Made by a program: the position numbers and the translations under genes | Notes under the pieces: generated by a model | What the model saw: the letters and a program-made list of their open reading frames with translations, nothing else | Database searches by the model: none | What the model was told of the DNA's origin: nothing | Source: Platerodrilus igneus | Lineage: Eukaryota > Arthropoda > Insecta > Coleoptera > Lycidae | Assembly (NCBI GenBank): GCA_036346225.1 | Contig: JARFIW010000170.1 | Coordinates: 8,866,501-8,930,500 of the forward strand | Direction: 5' to 3' | DNA length: 64,000 nucleotides | In this document: positions 54,821 through 64,000 of the stretch, in pieces | Layout: every line of letters starts with the position of its first letter | How positions within the stretch are numbered: the stretch's first letter is position 1

Positions 54821-56236
54821 GAGATCTCGAATACCGTGCTTTCTTGTTGCTTTCTGCGTTCTCATCCGTTGATCAAATTAATGGTTCATCTTCCAGGAAC
54901 GATTTCTCTTCTGTAGGACAAAAGAGTGTCTAAATCCATTATCCGCTATTCGTGTTCTAGATAAAAATGGAATCATTTACTGGGGATCTCCGCGTTTCGC
55001 TGACTGCAATGTTAGAACGTTGGGCGATGTGTGTAATAAGCCCTTACACCTACCAATTATTTATTGGAGCATGAAAGGTAATAACGTCTACCCCTATTGT
55101 AGTGTTATATAAGAATAATATTTCCTGAAGCTACAAAAGCAATGAAAAAATTCTCAAGAACCATATGAATAGAAAGTCGTATACGATTAAGAAGTTAAAC
55201 AGGATCAACGCTGAACGAACATCAATTTGCGTAGAGTAATCCACGTCATCCCTTTGAAAGCCGATTTATGCTTTTGGATCTAAGAAATGAAAGAATTTAA
55301 AACGACGGAAATCCTCATTTCTAAAAAGAGAGTGACTAATACATCTACGTCACTCAAACCCCTTTCCTTTATCCTCATTGTACATCTTTTACATTGTACT
55401 ACAAAATCACTTCGCTTATATTTTCACCACTAACGAGAATTTAAGAACGTTGGCGATCAAATACAAGATGTCATGTCTGTGGCGCCTTTGTGTGGAAAAT
55501 CCTGCTGCGCTTTCCGATATCAAGGGATTTATGATTCGCTTTATTCATGACGTAGCCGCGCTATCTCAACTCGAGCTTTTTGTGCTTCTAAGTGTTATCG
55601 AGCCAAAGTAATTGCAGGGCGTTTCTCATGCATTTTGATTCATTAAGATTAAGACAAGATAAAACCATTTTGCTGTCGGTACGATAAAAGTTATTTAAAA
55701 TGTTCCTCCTTATCTTGCAGTACTTCGTGTAAAACGTATTAATTTAATTAATTTGGGTTGTTGCTTTGGAATTCACAGCTTTCGTGATAACAAAACTTAA
55801 AAGTTTTAGATAATTTAAATTAAGCACTGCAGTTGTAAATATGATAAAGATCGGGAGTTGAAACCTCAAAAATTATATTCATTCCGTGCAGTAAATTTCC
55901 TAAAATCAAGGTATTAATGGTTTTTTGTTCAATCAAAATCATGCGAACCAAAAGGAAATTGGCACCAAATAAGAATGAAATCTTATTTCAACAAACAATT
56001 CAAGATAATGTTGAGCTAAATTATTTAAAACAAACATCAACATATTTGAAGCTGTTGTCTTTATTGATGCTGTGTGAATATTTAAAACTTCCAGGTAGGA
56101 AACTCTTTGGATGGGTTTGGAGCAATGTTTTACTACAATTTCTGTGCAAAAAATCAGGTACATATTTCACAAAAAAGCTCCGTGAAGTACCTTGCACAAA
56201 ATCCCGTAATCAGGAAAATTACCACTGACTTCGCTT
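54821..56236. other. No gene recognised
   Basis: Two medium frames (55378-55611 and 55917-56228) have plausible composition but no recognisable domain. The second starts MRTKRKLAPNKNEILFQQ. They are not in any repeat found here, so old host or mobile sequence is possible. Confidence 0.3.
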
Positions 56237-57345
56237 GTAAACATCATCATCATCATTAGGTCTTCAGTCTTAGAACTGGTTGGACGCGTACCATCATTGT
56301 TTCCTAGTTTAAACCAACCTACACATTTCCTGAAATTTGCACAGTCTGCATCTATCACCATCTGTGTGCGAAAGTCTGATCTCGATCTACCTCTCTTTTC
56401 CTATCACTGCTTGTAATATATCCGGTACTATTCCCCAGAAATGCCTTAGAACGTATCATGTCCTTCTATTTCTCCTATTTTTTCGCTCTTTACAGATACC
56501 TTTATTCCTCTACTATTTCTACAACCTATTTGTTATTAGCTTTGTCTGTCCATGCTACCATCCTCATACATCTGAAGCACAACATTCCAGTAGGCTTCTA
56601 TCTCTTTCTGTCTGCTTTTCCTACTGCTCCTATTTCATAGACGTACTGTGCTGTGCTCCACACTATGCCTTGAACAGTTTTCTTCTTGTATCTATGTTCG
56701 TTGTTTTTGAACATGGCTGCTGTTCTTTCTTGTTTGATGCAGTTCGGTCACCTTCTATTATTTTACAGTTATATACCCTATTTCTCCGATATTCAGTGGT
56801 ATGTGAAGGGGGGTAAGCAGCTTTTGACTGTCTAGTTCCCCCAGCTCTTGAACCTTTGTCGAATTAATAGTTTTTCCAATTTATCCTTTCGCACAATCAA
56901 CATTAGTTGAAAATATTTCACAACCAACACCTGTAGTTGTTTATAATAATCATCAGATTTAAGAACACTTATTTTTTTGTCATTGGGTTTTACGTCTTGA
57001 AACTGGTTGGACTTGTACCTCTGTTTATTTATGTTCTGAGCTAGCCTACACAGTTGCCTGCAATTCTCACAACAGCCTATATATAGCTTGATCCCTTCTA
57101 TTGTTTTCTAATTATATATGCCCTATTTCACCGAAATTCAGTGGTATGTGAAGGGGTTAAGCAGCCTGTGGCTGCCAAGGATCCCCCAACACTTAAACAT
57201 TTGCCGTATTAATGTTTTCCAGTAAATCCTTGCGCACAATTAACATTAGTTGAGAGTATTACTAAACCAATATCTGTACTTGTTTATAATAATCACCATG
57301 TTTAAGTACACTTATTATTTTTGTCATTAGTTTTTACATCTTGCG
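56237..57345 (-). repeat. LINE A triplicated 3' tail, copy 4
   Basis: Reading the minus strand: ORF end at about 57345, untranslated unit to about 57110, decayed second ORF end (about 57075-57000), second untranslated unit to about 56790, and a longer third ORF-end copy (about 56760-56255) with a SRSDFRTQMVIDADCANFRK-like text. The five-fold ATG repeat follows. Same order and spacing as in copies 1 and 3. Confidence 0.85.
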
Positions 57346-59316
57346 ACTGGTTGGAAGCGTATGTCAATTGGTTTCTATTCTGAGCTAGCCTACATATTTC
57401 CCTGAAATTGTCACAGCCTACATCTTTCACTATCTGTGTGCAGTAGTCTAACCTAGGTCTACCTCTATTTCTCTTTTTCCTATCTCTGCTTCTAATATAT
57501 TCCGCACTATTCCCTCATGTCTTAGTATGTGACCTATCATACTATCTCTCCTATTTTTTTAATGTTTTCCACATACTTCTTTCTTCCCCTACCATTTCTA
57601 GTACTTCTTTGTCCTTAACTTTATCTGTCCATGGTATCCTTATCATACGTCTGTAGCACCACATTTCAAAGGCTTTACCTTTTTCTTGTCTGCTTCTCCT
57701 ACTGTCCAGGCTTCACAGCCATACAGTGCTGTGCTCCATACATATGTTTTAAGCAATGTTTTCCTTGCTTCTACGTTTGTTGTCTTTGAACACAGTAGCT
57801 GCTTTTCTTGTTAAATGTAGCACGACCTTGTGTTAATCTTTGTTTTATATCTTTTGTGCTTTTCCCATCTTGCGTTATTTGACTTCCTAGGCAGCAGAAA
57901 TCCTTAATCTCTTGTAAGTTCTTGTTACCTATTTGTATTCTTGTTGTTGATTTATTTTCCCCTCTTTTGCATACTAGAACTAGAGTTTTATTTTTGTTAA
58001 TTTTCATACCATAACCCTCCGTCGGAACTGTTTCCAATTCATTAAGAGCAGCTTCTAACTCTTCCTTGCTAGATGCTAATACCGCTATATCATCTGCAAA
58101 TCTAAGCACATCAATCTTTTGTCCCTGCATAATAATTCCAAATATCTTCCTGCATTTGACAGTATTCATTGTCTCTTCTATGTACAAGTTAAAAATTAAT
58201 GGGGATAAGGCACGTCCCTGTCTCACCCCTTTCCTAATATTTACTTCTCTACTTTCTTGCTCTAATTCTATTACCGCTGTTTGCTCTTTGTATAAGCAAT
58301 GCAGTATCCGTATATTCCTAAAACTCATTCCAATCTTTTTGAGTAATCGAACATTTTTTTCCATTTTACATTGTCGAATGCTTTTTCCAGATCTACAAAC
58401 CCTATATATACGCTTTCCCCCTTCTCTATTGTTTTCTCCATTATCACCCTCAGAGCTAAAATAGCCTCCCGTGTTCCCCTGTTTCGCCTAAATCCAAATT
58501 GATCTTCTCCCAGTATTTCTTCAGCTCGATTTTCCATTCGTCTTTGTACAATTTTAGTTAATATTTTTGAAACGTGTGTTGTCAAACTTATTGTTCGAAA
58601 ATTTTCACATCTATCCCCGCCTCTTTTCATTTTTGCTATAGTTACTATGATGTTACGTTTGAAATCGTTGGGTATCTCGCCTGTCTCATAGATATAACTT
58701 AGAAGTCTGAAGAGACGTTCTGTTACTGCTTGTCCAGTGGCTTTTAAAGTTTCTGATTGCACGTTATCTATACCCGGCGCCTTACCCTTTGTCAGACCCT
58801 TTAATGCTAATTCAAACTCATCTCTAAGTATAATATATCCTAGGTCTTCACTTTCAATGTCTGATTCCTGTTCGAATGCTGTTAGTTCCTTTCCTGAATA
58901 TAAATTCCCTATATATTCCTGCCATCTAGCTACTTTCTCTACATTTTCTATAATGACGTTTCCTCCCGCGTCCCTTATATTTTTGCTATATGGCTTTATA
59001 TCCCTTAAATTCGTTCTAATTAATTTGTATGCTTCGTCTGTCTTTAGTATTTCTATCTAAGTTTGTACCTCTTTGCACTTTTCATCAATCCATTGTTCTT
59101 TAGCTTTCCTGCATATGCGAATAATTTCCATTTTATGGCTTTGTATCTCTGTTTTCCTGTTTCGTCTGATTTATTTTTGTATTTTCGTCTTTCTTCTATT
59201 AAATTCAGGATATCCTTTGTCATCCATGGTTTCTTATTTTCTTTTTGTGTATATCCCAGAATATCTCTGGCCTCCATGTCTAAGCTGGATTTGATGTTAT
59301 TCCATTCTGTTTCCAC
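57345..59316 (-). pseudogene. LINE A linker, reverse transcriptase and C-terminus, copy 4
   Basis: Linker piece 59316-59053 has DILGYTQKENKKPWMTKDIL. RT piece 58762-58325 has ETGEIPNDFKRNIIVTIAKM, RTISLTTHVSKILTKIVQRR, GFRRNRGTREAIL and GFVDLEKAFDNVKW (first Asp). Piece 58364-57771 has NIRKGVRQGRALSPLIFNLY, VLRFADDIAVLASSKEELEA (FADD) and FCCLGSQITQDGKSTKDIKQ. The C-terminal region (about 57770-57345) has an ILRHEGIV-like block and a Cys/His-poor end matching SNQFQD of copy 3. Each break is one base or one codon, so a consensus from copies 2-4 would be easy to derive. Confidence 0.85.
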
Positions 59317-59348
59317 TTCCTTAGAATCAGAAATTTACCCGATATCTT

Positions 59349-60374
59349 TCAGCAATTTATTTGACTTTTTTCGAATCTTTCTTGAATATCTTTATCTTTT
59401 AGCTTCTCAAAGTCAAAGTGCCTTTTTCCGTTCATCTTTTTCAGATTTTTAAATTTAAGTGTGGCCTTCATAATTACGATGTTGTGGTCAGTGTCTATAT
59501 CTGCTTCTGGGTAGCTTCTACAGTCTTTTACTTGACTTCTAAACCGTTGTCTAACAATAATGTAATCTATTTGATATCTTCCTATATCTCCTAGCATCTT
59601 CCAGGTGTATCGTCTTCTAGCATGATGTTGAAATAATGTATTTGTAATTGTTAAGTTGTCCTTGTCGCAAAATTCTACCAGCTTCTTTCCTATGTCATTT
59701 CTCGTGCCTAAACCAAATAAACCTACTATCGCTCCTTCCCTACCTTCACCTACCACTGCATTTAAATCCCCGGTAATTATTAAATTTTCATGTTCTTTTG
59801 CGTATCTTAGTATGTCTTCGATATCTTAGTAGATCGCCTCTACCTCTTCCTCACTGTAGCTAGAGGTGGGCATGTATACTTGTATAATTACTGTATTTAT
59901 CGGTTTAGATTCAAATCTAACCATCAGTACTCTTTCGTTCTTTTGTAAGTAGTTTTCTACACGTCGTCCTATCTTTTTTCGCATAACTATCCCCACCCCC
60001 GAATTTTCTTCCTCTGATCCTGTATAAATTACCCTGAAGTCTCCACTCCTAAAATTCCCCGCCTCTGGCCAGCGGACTTCGCTGATTCCTACTATGTCTA
60101 CTGCTAACCTATCCATTTCGAGTTTCAGGTTCTCTAGCTTACCTACGTGTTTCATAATTCTGACATTCCACACTCCGACTCACAGAATATTCACGGATCT
60201 TTTTTTATACTTTTGGATAACATACCCCAAAGTAGTCCCCTCCCGGAGATCCAAATTGGGGACTATTATACCTCCGGAATTTTTTACCCCAGAGGATGCT
60301 ATCATGTTAACTAACAATTTTTGTACGCAGTGTACTTGGGAGGTAATATGGTGGTTTCCTGTTGCCCTCCACAT
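59349..60374 (-). pseudogene. LINE A endonuclease, copy 4
   Basis: Three open pieces (60374-60180, 60173-59826, 59756-59349) together give the same domain as 13158-14135. Visible motifs: WNVRIM (Asn), GISEVRWPEA (Glu), QVYMPTSSYSEEEVEAIY, a GDFNA motif in the gap between pieces two and three (about 59773), GRYQIDYIIVRQRFRSQ and DTDHNIVIM. The last piece continues into the linker (FKNLKKMNGKRHFDFEKLKD), showing where copy 2 has its frameshift. Confidence 0.85.
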
Positions 60375-60689
60375 CGCAGTAATGTGTCTTAGAATGTCAT
60401 ATCGACCCCTATGGTCTCTGCCATTCTAAGTACCGAAAAAGCTGCTGCCCTCTTTCGGGGACCTGTTTAGTCTGGTTCCTCACTAAAAACCCCACTAATT
60501 TGGTGAAACCTATAGTTCGGCTCTTTAGCTCATTGAAACGCGCAAGCCATTCTACCTTTTCTAGTATTTTAGAACTTCGTCAAGGTGCAGGTCCGTTTAG
60601 AATGGCGATTCTAAACAATGATGTAAATTTTGCCAACTAACTCAAGAGAAGAGTAAGATAAGTGCCTTAAATAGGTCTGGAGGACAACT

Positions 60690-62500
60690 GTATTCATTCA
60701 TTGATTCATTATTCATTTTATTGTTGGCTATGCATAGGCTTTGGCCCAACCTAACCGTACAATCTAAGTAATATAAGCTGTTTCTTCTCAGTTATTATAA
60801 TGTTCATCGGTTGGAACCTCACGTCCTTCACATATCGCCAATTGCCTTAAAGTGATGAAGTAATGAGTTTGATCAGTGTCTGAGTACAAGTGGTGTAGCT
60901 GTCAAGTGTGGTTTTCCTGAATTGGAATATGCTGTATGTAGTGCTAGTTGTGGGAGTGAGTTGCTATGAGATTGCCACTAGATGAGGTTTTTTTGATAGG
61001 ATATCTGTGAAAAAAAGATTCAGTACTGGTGGAGTTCGATGCTAGGGATCGAAGGTTCGGTATAGGAGTGAATGGGCCTAGGTTGAGTTTGGTTTTGAGG
61101 AGTGATTGGTAGGTAGATGTCAAGGTGCAAGTGTAAATTAGGTGTAATGGGGTTTCCAGGAAGTGGTAGTCGCAGGAACAGCATGGAGATGGGACTAGTT
61201 AAAGTTGATGGAATTTACTTCAAAAGAAGCCGTGACACGTAAAGAATTGCATGGTAAAGGGGTGCGCAAATGGAATGTGGTGTGGGATACCTCAGATGGT
61301 TGGGGAAATGTCATAAGTGAATATGCCGATTAGGGAAGTGGCCCAGGATTCTTATCAGGTATGGAGTTTCGAGCGCTGGATGATGTTTTTGACTTCTGTT
61401 TTAGGTAGGGTAAGGTATTCATCAGGAAATAAGGTTCTATCATGTAGGATGATGGTTCGGGTTTTCTTAAGGTTGGGGATCTAGATAAATGCGTGGAGTG
61501 TGATTTCTAGATGGGGGTTTGTAATAGGGTTCGCAGGGTGGTGGTGGATGTTGTGCGGGTTGCTCGAGAGTGATATAGTAGAAAGGGCATGATGATTGAA
61601 TTAAGTTTAGTCCTAACTGAAAGTGGGGTTAGAAATGAATCTGCTGCGGAACGGAGAATAGATATTATGATCTGGTGGAGTATAAGTCTGCGAGTGTGAT
61701 TTGTCAGGTGTACTTATTATGAAAGGCAGTGATGTAGATTGAGTAGGATAAGTTTGGTTTTGTTTCGCAGTTGTGTGAGTGTGTGCGTGGGTGCGTGCGT
61801 GCGTGCGTGAATGTTTAAGTTTTCAGTCTAGTATCAATACGGGAACCTCGATAGCGTGCGGATCGGGAGAAGGTAAATGGGGAATTTAAAATATGGACTT
61901 TGGGGCTACGCGGAAATCAAGTAATCCTTTCAGAAGGAGCATTTTGGATTTTGATGGAGAAGTGGGGAAAAGGATTTCATAAGGATGGAGGCTGTGTTCT
62001 AAAAATGCGCGAAAGTCTGCATGAATTAGGAAAGGAAGATTTCCTGCGTAGGCGTAGGTGGATAAATTAAGGATATTGAGATCAAGGAATGCATTAATGA
62101 ATACGTTCCATAAGGTAATGGATAGTCTGGAGACTTGGGGACAACCTTGGGATAAGGGTTTGGGGATGAAGTAATAATTGATGGATATGGTGGCCGTTCG
62201 GGATGAGAGGAACGTTCATTAAATAAAAAAATCCTTGGTAAATATGGGAGACGAAGTTGATTGAGGAGGTTTGGCCACCAAAGGACATCGAGGACTAATT
62301 TGAACTCAAGGAACAGGTGAATTACGTATTTATGGTTGCAGGACTGAGTTGAGGTGATTGAAAAGCGGATGGTTTACTCGGTACTACGACCAGGGCGGAA
62401 TCTGTATTGATTGGGGCATAGGAGAGAATTTTGTTATATGTGGGAGTCGCTATATTTATCTAAATTGGTAATTTTGTTGGACACCACCTAATTTCGATTA
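60690..62500 (-). mobile_element. R1-type LINE, degenerate, minus strand
   Basis: With frame changes the minus strand reads FRPGRSTE (about 62390), FLEFKLVLDVLWWPNLLNQL (about 62310-62255; R1-type reverse transcriptases have DI-GAFDNxWWP here) and KGCPQVSRLSITLWNVFINAFLDLN-like text split over about 62160-62080 (R1-type GCPQGSxLSPTLWN). The part down to about 60710 continues as decayed RT and C-terminal sequence. The lower end, TTCATTCATTGATTCATTATTCATTTTA, is an AATG-rich tail on the minus strand. R1 elements usually sit in 28S rDNA; this one does not. Confidence 0.6.
61780..61812. repeat. GTGC microsatellite
   Basis: GTGTGCGTGGGTGCGTGCGT continuing to GCGTGAATG, within the decayed R1-type LINE. 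Confidence 0.85.
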
Positions 62501-63150
62501 GTCTCAAGCCTTTTTCGAGAACATTTTACGCCTCATTGGCTTCACAAAGTTTTGCTTTAATATTAGGTATAAGAACTTTGTTATACAAAAGAGAAAACTT
62601 TATTTCCCATCGTATTTTGTAGTATAAATTAGGTTATTCCGTATATAATTTCGGTTATTAACTTCTCGTGCACTATCGGTGAAGAACCTACAGTTTATTG
62701 CATGTAATCCGCCGAATAAGTCTTTTCATATGTCTTGAAGAATATATGCTTATTGCACTAACCAATGAAAGTTTTCAACGGTTAGTGGGATGACGACGAG
62801 TTTGATGGGAAAGAGCGCGTTTTCGAGGAATCTATCTTGACTCGAACTACCTTACCGTATCAACGTGTACAGTGAGTGCTTGCTACAGTGAAGTTTACTG
62901 TGATTTCCTACCGTCCTTTTAAATATCTATATCTTGTTCCTAACTGTTGTAGATTAGCAACCAATTTCACTTCCAACCTGTAAAAACCGTCGTCGACCAT
63001 ACGAGACCCTGTCGTATATTTAAACCCTAGAGCCGGTTTACCGAGAAGCAAAAGACGATAGGCCTGCCTTAAACTACCTCTATAAACAAAGATAAGTCGT
63101 TCTGTAATTAATTAAATTGTGTTTCTTTGTATTAAAATTTATGCACTGCT
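62501..63150. other. No gene recognised
   Basis: Spacer upstream of the R1-type LINE. No frames or repeat matches. Confidence 0.35.
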
Positions 63151-63158
63151 ACCCTCTC

Positions 63159-63290
63159 TGTAGCACCAAGCTCTAAACTAAAGTACGTATGTGCAATCTT
63201 TGACGTCTACAATTTGTCTTCGTTGGACGCCAAATGGTAACCGATTACATTAAAGATACATACTTTAGTTTAGAGGTCGGTTCTACAGAG
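63159..63290. repeat. Imperfect 33-bp inverted repeat
   Basis: CTCTGTAGCACCAAGCTCTA with AACTAAAGTACGT on the left (63159-63191) pairs with ACATACTTTAGTTTAGAGGT and CGGTTCTACAGAG on the right (63258-63290), about 4 mismatches, loop about 65 bases. It may be a small MITE or a hairpin RNA source. Confidence 0.65.
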
Positions 63291-63420
63291 GACGCAACTA
63301 TCTCCAGCTGGAAAATAAAGAGGTTGCAAGAGCACGGAATAGAAAAGTAGATCTTACAGGGCTCCTTTGGATGATGATTTAATACTAGAAATCTAATTCA
63401 TGTATATAAGACTGCGACAG

Positions 63421-63955
63421 AAGAAATAGGGTATATATTTGTAAAACAATAGAAGCAGAACCGAACTGCATAACTGCATGTAACAAGAAAGAGCAGCGGC
63501 TTTGTTCGAAGGCAACAGACGTAGAAACAGGGAGAAAATTGTTGAAAGCACATTTGTGAAGCACAGCACAGAACGTCTATAAAATAGGGACAGTAGGAGA
63601 AGCAGACAGAAAAACGATGGAAGCCTTTTGGAATGGTGTGCTTCAGATATATGACGATAATGAACAGACAAAGTTAATAACAAAGAGGTTATAGAAATAC
63701 TAGGTGAATAAAGACATCCGTGGAAAAAAATGGGAGAAATAGAAGGGCAGGATACGTTTTAAGGCATTTTTGCGGAATAGTGCGAGATATATTACAAGCA
63801 GAGATAAGAAAAGAGAGGTGGAGGTAGACCTAGATCAGACTATTGCACGCAGATAGTGAAAGATACAGACAGGGAAATGTATAGGTTAGCTCAAAATAGG
63901 AAACAATGAAGGTACGCGTGTAACCAGTTCCCGGACTGAAGACCTGATGATGATG
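63421..63955 (+). mobile_element. RTE-like LINE (family A), copy 6, tail only
   Basis: Begins at GAAATAGGGTATATATTTG, within the second untranslated unit of the tail. It contains the third ORF-end copy (SRSDYCTQIVKDTDRE-like) and ends with GATGATGATGATGAG. It is a short 5'-truncated insertion using the same 3' terminus as copies 1, 3 and 4. Confidence 0.85.
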
Positions 63956-64000
63956 ATGAGATTATTTCGAGTTAGGTTTACGCTTTGGAAGCATTACCTA

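Larger units (their letters stand above)
56237..60604 (-). mobile_element. RTE-like LINE (family A), copy 4, full length
   Basis: The only copy here with both the 5' boundary (CCATTCTAAACGG at 60604, shared with copy 2) and the (ATG)n 3' terminus (56237-56250). Total about 4.37 kb without nested insertions. Order on the minus strand: leader, endonuclease (60374-59349), linker (59316-59053), RT (58762-57771), C-terminal region to about 57345, then the three-fold tail. Stops and small shifts break the frame at about six points. Confidence 0.9.

Noticed and set aside
59063..59452. 129-codon plus-strand frame with membrane-like composition
   Set aside because: Antisense of the LINE A linker on the minus strand.

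Overview
This window looks like a transposon-dense, AT-rich intergenic stretch of an arthropod nuclear genome, most likely an insect. The signs are RTE-like LINEs with microsatellite tails, a Penelope-like element, an R1-type LINE, several Tc1/mariner lineages, hAT and PIF/Harbinger remnants, and a tRNA-derived SINE. There are no operons or bacterial signals. I recognise no intact host gene with confidence; one possible terminal exon lies at 10789-10973. Species and order cannot be fixed from the sequence.

Layout. 1-7275: an RTE-like LINE (family A) interrupted by a Penelope-like element with a hammerhead-ribozyme-like motif (383-1700) and by a 3.0 kb foldback element (3326-6353) whose left arm carries a 157-bp satellite. 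7276-8500: a mariner remnant and a minus-strand LINE fragment. 10789-12514: a candidate exon and a Tc1-like element with long terminal inverted repeats. 12918-15562: LINE A copy with a nearly intact endonuclease. 15720-26150: decayed, partly direct-repeated unclassified families, structured tandem repeats and an LTR-like promoter region. 25956-29460: two LINE pieces, copies of an unclassified repeat (family D), and a PIF remnant. 30158-35410: a SINE and a 4.35 kb mariner-superfamily element with about 500-bp inverted repeats and an intron-bearing transposase, itself split by an unknown insert with a small secreted-type reading frame. 35.4-43.7 kb: mostly unannotatable, with a perfect 31-bp palindrome and a hAT remnant. 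43719-45807: a second foldback element. 46321-51040: LINE A copy bounded by a 10-bp target duplication, containing a nested DD41D mariner and a SINE. 51985-54816: family D and two fused mariner-type transposases. 56237-60604: the most complete LINE A copy, on the minus strand. 60690-62500: an R1-type LINE on the minus strand. 63421-63955: a truncated LINE A tail.

The window gives a readable order of insertions, because several elements have paralogous empty sites here. The points most worth follow-up are the two foldback elements built from asymmetrically expanded tandem repeats, the LINE whose 3' tail repeats its own ORF end three times and still retrotransposes as a unit, the hammerhead-like motif, and a short run of hairpin repeats with paired base changes. 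All coordinates of repeat edges were read by eye; those with target duplications are accurate to a base or so, the others to tens of bases.
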